A DNA stretch of 64,000 nucleotides from Fistularia commersonii (taxonomy: Eukaryota > Chordata > Actinopteri > Syngnathiformes > Fistulariidae): assembly GCA_037954325.1 (NCBI GenBank), contig JBBMNZ010000068.1, positions 102,001 through 166,000 of the forward strand, read 5' to 3'. Shown in pieces: positions 32,041-46,016 of the stretch. Each line of letters opens with the position of its first letter. The stretch's first letter is position 1. Below the pieces are notes generated by a model. That model saw only the letters and a program-made list of their open reading frames with translations, was not told the DNA's origin and did not search any database. The translations under genes were made by a program, and so were the position numbers.

Positions 32041-33960
32041 TTTTTAATTGAACATTAATAGTACACACAAATATACAAATGTACAAATAAACATAGCAAG
32101 GTAGAACTGAATGTCAATGAAACAACCAGGGATGAGGAAGCAACGGACAGAAGGACATTTGTTCTGTATGGAATCAGAAGTTAATAGTGTTAACGGTTTG
32201 TAAGAAATTTACAGTGCTAGACAAAAAAAGAAATTAAAAGGAAATAATTAAATCAATAGATAGACAAATAAAAAATTTAAACGAAAAAAAAATTGCAAGG
32301 GGAATATAACATGTAATTAAGTTGTTTTTTTTTTTTTCCAAAAAAAAAGGAATCTCAGACATGGGTAACTGTATATTTTTCAGTTTTTGGATTTTTCCAT
32401 AAGTTTTAAGTTTTTTTTTTATAATTCAAAATCGTTTATGAAGAAATTAAAATTTGGGGAGCATTTTTGCATTCTGTTTTTGTGAATGAAGAACTTGGCC
32501 AGGCCTAAAAGAACATTGACACAGAGTTCATCTGTTATGTTGCTTATAAGTAAACCAAATGTGATATCATCTTTTGAGAGGGAAACTGGTGACGATGGAA
32601 TGAGAATGAGAAAAAATATATGGTCAGTGGTTTCAATGTTGTCTTCACAAAATGTACAAATATTATCTTCAAAAGTAAAGCGTACCCGCAATAATTCCTT
32701 AGATGGGTAGATGTCATTCATAATTTAGAAGTGGGTCTCTTCTTGCCTTGGGGGGTATGGGTAGAGTCAGACACATAGTTCGCAGCGTGGCAGTCGATTC
32801 CTTATCAAATTTATTTCAAATATTATTTTTGTTTTGACGTCCAGGGAACAAGTTTCCTGTGAAACATGTCCTAATAAAGGAGTTGCTGCACTTTCTGTCC
32901 AGAATTGAGATTCCCTGGAGTGATAGTCGGGGTAACTGTGGTTGTACGGTTTGGTGCGTCATTATATTTTTGGTCAGGAATACAAATTGTCGAGGCAGTG
33001 CGTTTCGTAACTTTATCAACTCTAATATGGGAGGCTTAAATCTGTGTGTAGTACAGAACTGTTCATAGTCTAGACGACTGCCATTGTCATCCATCAAGTC
33101 AATTATTGACCATATACCTTTCTCAAAGCATTCCTTGTAAAACAGAGGTTTGTTGCCACGCAGTACATATCTATTGTTCCAAATTATTGGACTGTGTGGT
33201 GAGAAATTGTGTACATATATCATTTTCCAGTATAATAGTATTTGTTTATGGAACTCTGAAAATTGGACAGGAATCTTGTTGATATCCAAGTCAGAGATAA
33301 GCACAAGACTTAGGCCACCGACTTTGTTAAATAAGTAGTTTGGAGTACAATACCAGAAAGAATGATGATGTTTGATCCAGGATTTCAACCAGTTCACCTT
33401 CAATGTCCCATTCAGGCAGTCCAACTCTATCACTTTCAGCCCTCCCTCACTTGTTTCTTTCCCCATATGTGATTTTTTTAGATGGTGTGGTCTGTTCCTC
33501 CAGATAAAGTTGAAATTTATTTGGTTAATAGATTTTATGAGTTGATTTGGAGCAGCATTGGAATATACTGGGTATATACATCTGGATAAATATTCCATTT
33601 TAGTCAAATATATCCGGCCTAATATTGATAAATCTCTTTGGAGCCATATATTCAATTTTGCTTTACTTTGATTCAGTTTAGATTCAATGTTCCTGGATTG
33701 ATTTAACTTTTGGTCCTTAGATAGGAAAATGCTCAAGTATTTTATTTCTGATTTGATAGGAACATTGCTGATTTCCTTTAGTGGTGAGTCATGCAGCGCA
33801 AGAAGTTTGCATTTCTTTAAGTTTAATGACAATCCTGAAGCCTTGGAGAATGTTTTAATTTTTTCAACGCTTATTGGGACTTGATGTTCATTTTTCAAAA
33901 CTAAGGGTGTGTCATCTGCCAGCAGGCTAATAACAATTTCTGTCCCCGACATTATTTCTG
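32041..33960 (-). pseudogene. Tx1/L1-type LINE, longest copy (ORF2 second half and 3' UTR)
   Basis: A 406-codon frame (34036-32816) covers LLADDTPLVL (catalytic box), LNLKKCK, FNFIWRNRPHH, LYWKMIYVHN (the tyrosine that is a stop elsewhere) and RGNKPLFYKECFEKG. After a break at 32722-32815 a further 100 codons (32721-32419) hold the C-terminal Cys-rich segment (ICTFCEDNIETTDH). The 3' UTR follows to 32041. The fingers and endonuclease are absent: the upstream end stops at a CA repeat. This copy links the orphan 3' UTRs of the window to the ORF2 fragments. Confidence 0.85.
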
Positions 33961-33963
33961 TCC

Positions 33964-34017
<54 letters not shown>

Positions 34018-34048
34018 CACACACACACACACACACTCACACACACCT
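33961..34048. repeat. (CA)n microsatellite
   Basis: About 85 bp of CA with TA, AG and CT interruptions at the 5' edge of the L1 copy. Confidence 0.95.
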
Positions 34049-34400
34049 TAATTCCACTCTTTTATATACGCATGTCTGGAGTTCCGGGGGCTCGTTCTCA
34101 ACGTTCTGGGGATAATCATAGCTGTGCTGATAGCATTAGCCGAAACGCCCCCCCCCCTTCCCCCCACACCACCACCACCCCACACACACAAATTAGCTCC
34201 TCCATTCATTCACATGTACACGCCGGCTGCTCCGGGAGCTCTACGCCGACGTTTCGGGGATCGATGTCCGGAGAAGGTGCACCATTGCCGGTCTGCGGTG
34301 TCCTGTAGACCCCCCCCCCTCCATACACACATGCAATACGCCTTGAAACGCATCGCTCGCACCGGCGTCCTACTGCCCCCAAACTTCCGATCCTCTGCCT
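34049..34400. repeat. Spacer with X-type core
   Basis: Counterpart of 2705-3020: a C-rich/(CCA)n stretch near 34150-34180 and the core at about 34205-34325. It then joins satellite-module sequence (cctactgcccccaaacttcc) in place of the poly-G segment. Confidence 0.75.
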
Positions 34401-35510
34401 TTGAGAAGAGAAACATTACCTCCGCTCCTCCATTCCTCCGCTTCTCTGCTCCTCCGCTCCTCCGCGATGGGCCCTGGTACCACCCCCCCACCTAAACAAA
34501 CTCTCACACATACACACACGAACACACTCACACAGACACAAAAACAAACAAACACACACACACACACCTTAACTCATCATAGCTGTGCTAATAGCATTAG
34601 CCGAAACGCATCCACAACCAAACAAACATTAGCTCATCCACTCATTCACATGTGTGTGCCCAATGGTCCGGCAGCTCCAATCATACGACCGGGTGATCTA
34701 TGTCCGGAGAATGCTCACATTAGCCCGTCTAAGGGGTTCTTCTGCCCCCAAGCTTCCCCGCCTCTGAGAGAAGAAACATTACCTTCGCTCCTCTGCTCCT
34801 CCGCTTCTCAGCTCCACCGCTCCTCCGCGATGGGCCCTGGTACTCCCCCCCCTCCCCCCCCACCTAAACAAACTCTCACACAAAATCCCTCACACACACA
34901 CAAAAACACACAAACACACACACACACACATACACACACACCTTAACTCATAGCTGTGCTAATAGCATTAGCCGAAACGCATTCACAACCAAACAAACAT
35001 TAGCTAAACCACTCATTCACATGTGTGTGCCCAATGGTACTCCCTGTCCACGACCCCCCCCCCCCCACCAAAAGAGCCTCTCACACACACACACAAAGAC
35101 ACTCACACACACACAGACACACACATAATCACATACACATACCTTAAGTCTTCATAGCTGTGCTAATAGCTTTAGCCGAAACGCATCCACAACCAAACAA
35201 ACATTAGCTCATCCACTCATTCACATGTGTGTGCCCTGGTACTCCGTGTCCGCGACCCCCCCCCCCCCCACCAAAACAAACTATCACACACATACACAAA
35301 GACACTCACACACACACACACACTGTAACACATACACACATTAAGTCATCATAGCTGTGCTAATAGCATTAGCCGAAACGCATCCACAACCAAAGAAACA
35401 TTAGCTCATCCATTCATTCAAATGTGTGTGCTCAATGGTCCGCTTCTCCGCTCCACCGCTCCTCCACTATGGGCCCTGGTACTCCCGATCCGCCGGACTC
35501 AGGAGAATTA

Positions 35511-35904
35511 AGAATAAGAATCAGAACAACTTTTATAATCCCGAAGGAAATTGCAGTGCCAGAGTTACAGAAAATATAACAGTAATAAATAATAAAAGAA
35601 AGGCAGAATTATAAATAAAAATAAACTATAAACTATAAAGTGTTTCAGTGAAACTATAAAGTGTCTTAGTAAGCAGTGATAAAACTATGAGTGTCTTAGT
35701 AACAAGTGAGGTAAGGAGTGCACAATAGTATTATAGAAGGGAACATTATAGTGTAGCTCTTATGAGATGAGATGAAATATTGCACAATGTAGCTGTTATG
35801 AAATGAAATATTGCACAGTTTCTGAATATTGCACAGAAATGAGATATTGCATATTTTTGTTTGTTTTTAAGTTAAAGATAGGTTTTTATGGTTGCCGGCG
35901 GCTG
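35511..35904. mobile_element. Insertion of an unrelated dispersed repeat in a satellite module
   Basis: About 394 bp of AT-rich DNA interrupt a module between aggagaatta and gggacgtgcttctgcc, sequences that are contiguous in the modules at 36690, 40430, 43340 and 44490. It begins agaataagaatcagaac...cccgaaggaaattgc, like the tails of some teleost LINE/SINE families, and contains repeats of atattgcac. A possible 4-bp gaat flank is too short to prove a target-site duplication. Family not identified. Confidence 0.6.
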
Positions 35905-36027
35905 AATGGGACGTGCTTCTGCCCTCCATCCGCTCCACAGCTCATCCGCTCCAGGCCCAGCTACCCCCTGTCCGCGCCCCCCCCCCACCTAAACAAACTG
36001 TCACACACATATACACAATCGCACACA

Positions 36028-36069
<42 letters not shown>

Positions 36070-37447
36070 AACACACAAACACACAAACACACACCCACAC
36101 ACACATCTTAAGTCATCATACCTGTGCTAATAGCTCCCAAGCTTCCCCGCCTCTGAGAAGAGAAACAATACCTCCGCTACTCCGCTCCTCCGCTTCTCAG
36201 CTCCACTGCTCCTCCGCTATGGGCCCTGGTACTCCCCCCCCCCCCCCACCAAAATAAACTCTCACAAAAAATCACTCACACACACACAAAAACACACAAA
36301 CACACACACACACACATACACACACACCTTAACTCATCATAGCTGTGCTAATAGCTTTAGCCGAAACGCATCCACAACCAAACAAACATTAGCTCATCCA
36401 CTCATTCACATGTGTGTGCCCTGGTACTCCGTGTCCGCGACCCCCCCCCCCCCCACCAAAACAAACTATCACACACATACACAAAGACACTCACACACAC
36501 ACACACACTGAAACACATACACACATTAAGTCATCATAGTTGTGCTAATAGCATTACCGAAATGCATCCACAACCAAACAAACATTAGCTCATCCACTCA
36601 TTCACATGTGTGTGCCCAATGGTTCGCTTCTCCGCTCCACCGCTCCTCCGCTATGGGCCCTGGTACTCCCGATCCGCCGGACTCAGGAGAATTATGGGAC
36701 GTGCTTCTGCCCTCCATCCGCTTCACAGCTCATCCGCTCCAGGCCCAGCTACCCCCTGTCCGCGCCCCCCCCCCACCTAAACAAACTGTCACAAACATAT
36801 ACACAAACGCACACACAAAAACACACACACACACACACACAAGAACACACAAACACACAAACACACACACACCTTAAGTCATCATAGCTGTGCTAATAGC
36901 TCCCAAGATTCCCCGCCTCTGAGAGGAGAAACAATACCTCCGCTACTCCGCTCCTCCGCTTCTCAGCTCCACCGCTCCTCGGCTATGGGCCCTGGTACCC
37001 CCCCCAACTTAAACACACTCACTCACACACAAAAACACACAAACACACAAACGCACACACACACACACACACACATACACAAACACACCTTAACTCATCA
37101 TAGCTGTGCTAATAGCATTAGCCGAAACGCATCCACTACCAAACAAACATTAGCTCATCCACTCATTCACATGTGTGTGCCCAATGGTCCGGGAGCTCCA
37201 ATCATACGTCCGGGGGATCTATATCTGGAGAAGGCTCACAGTGGCTGGTCTAAGGCGTCCTACTGCCCGCAAACTTCCCATCCTCTGCCTTTGAGAAGAG
37301 AGAAATTACCTCCGCTCCTCCATTCCTCCGCTTCTCCGCTCCACAGCTCTTCCGCGATGGGCCTTGGTACCCCCCCCCCCCCACCTAAACAAACTCTCAC
37401 ACACACACACACGAACACCCTCACACAGACACAAAAACAAACAAACA

Positions 37448-37486
<39 letters not shown>

Positions 37487-38274
37487 TAACTCATCATAGC
37501 TGTGCTAATAGCATTAGCCGAAATGCATCCACAACCAAACAAACATTAGCTCATCCACTCATTCACATGTGTGTGCCCAATGGTCCGGGAGCTCCATTCA
37601 TACGTTCGGGGGATCTATGTCCGGAGAATGCTCACATTAGCCCGTCCAAGGGGTTCTGATGCCCCCAAGCTTCCCCGCCTCTGAGAGGAGAAACTATGCC
37701 TCTGCTACTCCGCTCCTCCGCTCCTCCGCTTCTCAGCTCCACTGCTCCTCCGCTTTGGGCCCTGGAATTCCCGAACCGCTGGACATAAGCGAATCAAGGC
37801 CGGGCATCTGCCCTCCTCCGCTCCTCAGCTCATCCGCTCGAGGCCCTGGTACTCCCTGTCCGCGACCCCCCCCACCTAAACAAACTCACACACACACACA
37901 CACACAAACACACACAGACATACACACACACACACCTTAACTCATATTAGCTGTGCTAATAGCATTAGCCGAAACGCATCCACAACCAAACAAACATTAG
38001 CTCATCAACTCATTCACATGTGTGTGCCCAATGGTCCGGCAGCTCCGGTCATACGTCTGGGGGAGCTATCTCCAGAGAAGGCTCACATCAGGCCGTCTAA
38101 GGGGTTCTTCTGCCCCCAAGCTTCCCCGCCTCTGAGAGAAGAAACATTACCTCCGCTCCTCTGCTCCTCCGCTTCTCAGCTCCACCGCTCCTCCGCTATT
38201 GGCCCTGGTACCCCCCCCCCCACCTAAACACACTCACACACACTCAAAAACACACAAACACACACAAAGACACT

Positions 38275-38311
<37 letters not shown>

Positions 38312-38658
38312 TAACTCATCATAGCTGTGCTAATAGCATTAGCCGAAACGCATCCACTACCAAACAAACATTAGCTCATCCACTCATTCACATGTGTGTG
38401 CCCAATGGTCCGGGAGCTCCAATCATACATCCGGGGGATCTATATCTGGAGAAGGCTCACAGTGGCCGGTCTAAGGCGTCCTACTGCACCCAAACTTCCC
38501 ATCCTCTGCCTTTGAGAAGAGAAAAATTACCTCCGCTCCTCCATTCCTCCGCTTCTCCGCTCCTCTGTGATGGGCCCTGGTACCCCCCCCCCCCCACACA
38601 CTTAAACAAACTCTCACACATACACACACGAACACACTCACACAGACACAAAAACAAA

Positions 38659-38695
<37 letters not shown>

Positions 38696-39031
38696 TAACT
38701 CATCATAGCTGTGCTAATAGCATTAGCCGAAACGCATCCACAACCAAACAAACATTAGCTCATCCACTCATTCACATGTGTGTGCCCAGTGGTCCGGGAG
38801 CTCCAATCATACGTACAGGGGATCTATGTCCGGAGAATGCTCACATCAGGCCGTCTAAGGGGTTCTTCTGCCCCCAAGCTTCCCCGCCTCTGAGAGAAGA
38901 AACATTACCTCCGCTCCTCTGCTCCTCCGCTTCTCAGCTCCACCGCTCCTCCGCTATTGGCCCTGGTACCCCCCCCCCCCACCTAAACACACTCACACAC
39001 ACTCAAAAACACACAAACACACACAAAGACA

Positions 39032-39076
<45 letters not shown>

Positions 39077-39424
39077 TAACTCATCATAGCTGTGCTAATA
39101 GCATTAGCCGAAACGCATCCACTACCAAACAAACATTAGCTCATCCACTCATTCACATGTGTGTGCCCAATGGTCCGGGAGCTCCAATCATACATCCGGG
39201 GGATCTATATCTGGAGAAGGCTCACAGTGGCTGGTCTAAGGCGTCCTACTGCACCCAAACTTCCCATCCTCTGCCTTTGAGAAGAGAAAAATTACCTCCG
39301 CTCCTCCATTCCTCCGCTTCTCCGCTCCTCTGTGATGGGCCCTGGTACCCCCCCCCCCCCCACACACTTAAACAAACTCTCACACATACACACACGAACA
39401 CACTCACACAGACACAAAAACAAA

Positions 39425-39473
<49 letters not shown>

Positions 39474-39486
39474 TAACTCATCATAG

Positions 39487-40788
39487 CTGTGCTAATAGCA
39501 TTAGCCGAAACGCATCCACAACCAAACAAACATTAGCTCATCCACTCATTCACATGTGTGTGCCCAGTGGTCCGGGAGCTCCAATCATACGTACAGGGGA
39601 TCTATGTCCGGAGAATGCTCACATTAGCCCGTCTAAGGGGTTCTGCTGCCCCCAAGCTGCTCCGCCTCTGAGAGAAGAAACATTACCTCCGCTCCTCTGC
39701 TCCTCCGCTTCTCAGCTCCGTCGCTCCTCCGCTATGGGCCCTGGTACTCCCCCCCCCCCCCCCCCCCCCCACCTAAACAAACTCTCACACAAAATCACTC
39801 ACACACACACAAAAACACACAAACACACAAACACACATACACACACATCTTAACTCATCAGAGCTGTGCTAATAGCATTAGCCGAAACGCATCCACAACC
39901 AAACAAACATTCGCTCATCCACTCATTCACATGTGTGTGCCCAATGGTACTCCCTGTCCGCGACCCCCCCCCCCCCACCAAAAGAGCCTCTCACACACAC
40001 ACACACACACACAAAGACACTCACACACACACAGACACACACATACACACATACACACACCTTCAGTCTTCATAGCTGTGCTAATAGCTTTAGCCGAAAC
40101 GCATCCACAACCAAACAAACATTAGCTCATCCACTCATTCACATGTGTGCGCCCTGGTACTCCGTGTCCGCGACCCCCCCCCCCCCCCCCCCACCAAAAC
40201 AAACTATCACACACATACACAAAGACACTCACACACACACACACACTGACACACGTACACACATTAAGTCATCATAGCTGTGCTAATAGCATTAGCCGAA
40301 ATGCATCCACAACCAAACAAACATTAGCTCATCCACTCAGTCACATGTGTGTGCCCAATGGTCCGCTTCTCCGCTCCACCGCTCCTCCGCTATAGGCCCT
40401 GGTACTCCCGATCCGCCGGACTCAGGAGAATTATGGGACGTGCTTCTGCCCTCCATCCGCTTCACAGCTCATCCGCTCCAGGCCCAGCTACCCCCCTTCC
40501 GCGCCCCCCCCCACCTAAACAAACTGTCACACACATATACACAAACGCACACACAAACACACACACACACAAGAACACACAAACACACAAACACACACAC
40601 ACACACACACACCTTAAGTCATCATAGCTGTGCTAATAGCTCCCAAGCTTCCCCGCCTCTGAGAGGAGAAACAATACCTCCGCTACTCCGCTCCTCCGCT
40701 TCTCAGCTCCACCGCTCCTCCGCTATGGGCCCTGGTACCCCCCCCCCCCCCCACCTAAACACACTCACACATACACAAAAACACACAA

Positions 40789-40825
<37 letters not shown>

Positions 40826-41227
40826 AACACACCTTAACTCATCATAGCTGTGCTAATAGCATTAGCCGAAATGCATCCACTACCAAACAAACATTAGCTC
40901 ATCCACTCATTCACATGTGTGTGCCCAATGGTCCGGGAGCTCCAATCATACGTCCGGGGGATCTATATCTGGAGAAGGCTCACAGTGGCCGGTCTAAGGC
41001 GTCCTACTGCCCCCAAACTTCCCATCCTCTGCCTTTAAGAAGAGAAAAATTACCTCCACTCCTCCATTCCTCTGCTTCTCCGCTCCACCGCTCCTCCGCG
41101 AAGGGCCCTAGTACCCCCCCCCACCTAAACAAACTCTCACAGATACACACACGACACACTCACACAGACACAAAAAAAACAAACACACACACACACACAC
41201 ACACACACAAACCTTAATTCATCATAG
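39487..41227. repeat. Higher-order repeat copy 1 (six modules)
   Basis: Module spacings in order are about 378, 210, 202, 351, 217 and 383 bp. Diagnostic bodies appear in the same order as in the next copy: tgctgcccccaagctgctccgcc, ccaaaagagcctctc, ccaaaacaaactatc, a ctcaggagaattatgggac body, a ctcccaagcttccccg body, then the ggatctatatctgg body. Confidence 0.85.
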
Positions 41228-42419
41228 ATGTGCTAATAGCATTAACCGAAACGCATCCACAACCAAACAAACATTAGCTCATCCACTCATTCACATGTGT
41301 GTGCCCAATGGTAATCCCTGTCCGCGACCCCCCCCTCCCCCACCAAAAGAGCCTTTCACACACACAAACACACACACACACACACACACACAAAGACACT
41401 CACACACACACACAGACACACACATACACACATACACACACTTTAAGTCTTCATAGCGGTGCTAATAGCATTAGCCGAAACGCATCCACAACCAAACAAA
41501 CATTAGCTCATCCACTCATTCACATGTGTGTGCCCTGGTACTCCCTGTCCGCGACCCCCCCCCCCACCAAAAGAAACTATCACACACATAAACAAAGACA
41601 CTCACATACACACACACACAAACACACATACACACCTTAAGTCATCATAGCTGTGCTAAAAGCATTAGCCGAAACGCATCCACAACCACACAAACATTAG
41701 CTCATCCACTCATTCACATGTATGTGCCCAGAGGTCTGGGAGCTCCGGTCATACGTCTGGGGGAGCTATCTCCAGAGAAGGCTCACATTAGGCCGTCTAA
41801 GGGGTTCTTCTGCCCCCAAGCTTCCCCGCCTCTGAGAGAAGAAACATGACCTCCGCTCCTATGCTCCTCCGCTTCTCAGCTCTACCGCTCCTCCGCTATT
41901 GGCCCTGGTACCCCCCCCCCACCTAAACACACTCACACACACACAAAAACACACAAACACAAACACAAACAAAGACACACACACACACACACATACACAC
42001 ACACACACACACAAACACCTTAACTCATCATAGCTGTGCTAATAGCATTAGCCGAAACGCATCCACTACCAAACAAACATTAGCTCATCCACTCATTCAC
42101 ATGTGTGTGCCCAATGGTCCGGGAGCTCCAATCATACATCCGGGGGATCTATATCTGGAGAAGGCTCACAGTGGCCGGTCTAAGGCGTCCTACTGCACCC
42201 AAACTTCCCATCCTCTGCCTTTGAGAAGAGAAAAATTACCTCCGCTCCTCAATTCCTCCGCTTCTCCGCTCCACCGCTCCTCCATGATGGGCCCTGGTAC
42301 CCCCCCCCCCCCACTTAAACAAACTCTCAACCAAACACACACGAACACACTCACATAGACACAAAAACAAACAAACACACACACTCACACACACACACAA
42401 ACACCTTCACTCATCATAG

Positions 42420-43707
42420 CTGTGCTAATAGCATTAGCCGAAACGCATCCACAACCAAACAAACATTAGCTCATCCACTCATTCACATGTGTGTGCCCAG
42501 TGGTCCGGGAGCTCCAATCATACGTTCGGGGGATCTATGTCCGGAGAATGCTCACATTAGCCCGTCTAAGGGGTTCTGCTGCCCCCAAGCTGCTCCGCCT
42601 CTGAGAGAAGAAACATTACCTCCGCTCCTCTGCTCCTCCGCTTCTCAGCTCCACCGCTCCTCCGCTATGGGCCCTGGTACTCCCCCCCCCCCCCCCCCAC
42701 CTAATCAAAAACTCACACAAAATCACTCACACACACACAAAAACACACAAACACACACATCTTAAGTCATCAGAGCTGTGCTAATAGCATTAGCCGAAAC
42801 GCATCCACAACCAAACAAACATTCGCTCATCCACTCATTCACATGTGTGTGCCCAATGGTACTCCCTGTCCGCGACCCCCCCCCCCCCCACCAAAAGAGC
42901 CTCTCACACACACACACACACAAAGACACTCACACACACACAGACACACACATACACACATACACACACCTTCAGTCTTCATAGCTGTGCTAATAGCTTT
43001 AGCCGAAACGCATCCACAACCAAACAAACATTAGCTCATCCACTCATTCACATGTGTGCGCCCTGGTACTCCGTGTCCGCGACCCCCCCCCCCCCCCCCC
43101 ACCAAAACAAACTATCACACACATACACAAAAACACTCACACACACACACACACACTGTAACACATACACACATTAAGTCATCATAGCTGTGCTAATAGC
43201 ATTAGCCGAAATGCATCCACAACCAAACAGACATTAGCTCATCCACTCATTCACATGTGTGTGCCCAATGGTCCGCTTCTCCGCTCCACCGCTCCTCCGC
43301 TATAGGCCCTGGTACTCCCGATCCGCCGGACTCAGGAGAATTATGGGACGTGCTTCTGCCCTCCATCCGCTTCACAGCTCATCCGCTCCAGGCCCAGCTA
43401 CCCCCTGTCCGCGCCCCCCCCCCCCCCACCTAAACAAACTGTCACACACATATACACAAACGCACACACAAACACACACACGCACAAGAACACACAAACA
43501 CACAAACACACACACACACACACCTTAAGTCATCATAGCTGTGCTAATAGCTCCCAAGCTTCCCCGCCTCTGAGAGGAGAAACAATACCTCCGCTACTCC
43601 GCTCCTCCGCTTCTCAGCTCCACCGCTCCTCCGCTATGGGCCCTGGTACCCCCCCCCCCACCTAAACACACTCAAACATACACAAAAACACACAAACACA
43701 CACACGT

Positions 43708-43747
<40 letters not shown>

Positions 43748-44144
43748 CTTAACTCATCATAGCTGTGCTAATAGCATTAGCCGAAATGCATCCACTACCA
43801 AACAAACATTAGCTCATCCACTCATTCACATGTGTGTGCCCAATGGTCCGGGAGCTCCAATCATACGTCCGGGGGATCTATATCTGGAGAAGGCTCACAG
43901 TGGCCGGTCTAAGGCGTCCCCTACTGCCCCCAAACTTCCCATCCTCTGCCTTTGAGAAGAGAAAAATTACCTCCGCTCCTCCATTCCTCCGCTTCTCCGC
44001 TCCACCGCTCCTCCGTGATGGGCCCTGGTACCCCCCCCCCCACTTAAACAAACTCTCACACATACACACACGAACACACTCACATAGACACAAAAACAAA
44101 CAAACACACACACTCACACACACACACACACACCTTAACTCATC
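42420..44144. repeat. Higher-order repeat copy 2 (six modules)
   Basis: Spacings are about 355, 215, 200, 350, 222 and 383 bp, repeating the module order of 39487-41227. Partial copies with the same order lie at about 34580-36345 (interrupted by the 35511-35904 insertion) and 45072-46016 (cut at the fourth module). Confidence 0.85.
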
Positions 44145-46016
44145 ATAGCTGTGCTAATAGCATTAGCCGAAACGCATCCACAACCAAACAAACATTAGCT
44201 CATCCACTCATTCACATGTGTGCGCCCTGGTACTCCGTGTCCGCGACCCCCCCCCCCCCACCAAAACAAACTATCACACACATACACAAAGACACTCACA
44301 CACACACACACACTGACACACATACACACATTAAGTCATCATAGCTGTGCTAATAGCATTAGCCGAAATGCATCCACAACCAAACGAACATTAGCTCATC
44401 CACTCATTCACATGTGTGTGCCCAATGGTCCGCTTCTCCGCTCCACCGCTCCTCCGCTATAGGCCCTGGTACTCCCGATCCGCCGGACTCAGGAGAATTA
44501 TGGGACGTGCTTCTGCCCTCCATCCGCTTCACAGCTCATCCGCTCCAGGCCCAGCTACCCCCTGTCCGCGCCCCCCCCCCCCCCACCTAAACAAACTGTC
44601 ACACACATATACACAAACGCACACACAAACACACACACACACAAGAACACACAAACACACAAACACTCATCATAACTCATCATAGCTGTGCTAATAGCAT
44701 TAGCCGAAACGCATCAACTACCAAACAAACATTAGCTCATCCACTCATTCACATGTGTGTGCCCAATGGTCCGGGAGCTCCAATCATACATCCGGGGGAT
44801 CTATATCTGGAGAAGGCTCACAGTGGCCGGTCTAAGGCGTCCTACTGCACCCAAACTTCCCATCCTCTGCCTTTGAGAAGAGAAAAATTACCTCCGCTCC
44901 TCCATTCCTCCGCTTCTCCGCTCCACCGCTCCTCCGTGATGGGCCCTGGTACCCCCCCCCCCCCCCCCCACTTAAACAAACTCTCACACATACACACACG
45001 AACACACTCACACAGACACAAAAACAAACACACACACTCACACATACACACACACACCTTAACTCATCATAGCTGTGCTAATAGCATTAGCCGAAACGCA
45101 TCCACAACCAAACAAACATTAGCTCATCCTCTCATTCACATGTTTGTGCCCAGTGGTCCGGGAGCTCCAATCATACGTTCGGGGGATCTATGTCCGGAGA
45201 ATGCTCACATTAGCCCGTCTAAGGGGTTCTGCTGCCCCCAAGCTGCTCCGCCTCTGAGAGAAGAAACATTACCTCCGCTCCTCTGCTCCTCCGCTTCTCA
45301 GCTCCACCGCTCCTCCGCTATGGGCCCTGGTACTCCCCCCCCCCCCCTACCTAAACAAACTCTCACACAAAATCACTCACACACACACAAAAACACACAA
45401 ACACACAAACACACATACACACACATCTTAACTCATCAGAGCTGTGCTAATAGCATTAGCCGAAACGCATCCACAACCAAACATTCGCTCATCCACTCAT
45501 TCACATGTGTGTGCCCAATGGTACTCCCTGTCCGCGACCCCCCCCCCACCAAAAGAGCCTCTCACACACACACACACACAAAGACACTCACACACACACA
45601 GACACACACATACACACATACACACACCTTCAGTCTTCATAGCTGTGCTAATAGCTTTAGCCGAAACGCATCCACAACCAAACAAACATTAGCTCATCCA
45701 CTCATTCACATGTGTGCGCCCTGGTACTCCATGTCCGCGACCCCCCCCCCCCCCCCCCCCACCAAAACAAACTATCACACACATACACAAAGACACTCAC
45801 ACACACACACACACACACTGACACACATACACACATTAAGTCATCATAGCTGTGCTAATAGCATTAGCCGAAACGCATCCACAACCAAACAAACATTAGC
45901 TCATCCACTCATTCACATGTGTGTGCCCAATGGTCCGCTTCTCCGCTCCACCGCTCCTCCGCTATAGGCCCTGGTACTCCCGATCCTCCGAACTCAGGCG
46001 AATTGCTTGACGTGCC

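Larger units (their letters stand above)
34401..46016. repeat. Modular satellite array with higher-order order
   Basis: I count about 37 module heads (tgtgctaatagc and variants). Modules come in about six types of roughly 200, 205, 217, 350, 375 and 385 bp. All share a head, a poly-C run of 8-24 before cc(a/t)aa, a CA-rich tail and the end tcatcatag. The longer types contain the X-type core and ctccgctcctccg blocks. No gene. The long Thr/His/Pro-rich frames across it (up to about 400 codons) are repeat translations. Confidence 0.92.

Noticed and set aside
38392..39486. Open frames of up to about 400 codons rich in Thr, His, Pro and Ser in the satellite (also 44753-45967, 36985-37659)
   Set aside because: They follow the module period, arise from CA and ctccg repeats, and appear in more than one frame at once.
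34401..46016. CRISPR-like look (constant segments separated by variable ones)
   Set aside because: Spacings of 200-390 bp, CA/poly-C content and eukaryotic transposons all around rule out a CRISPR array.
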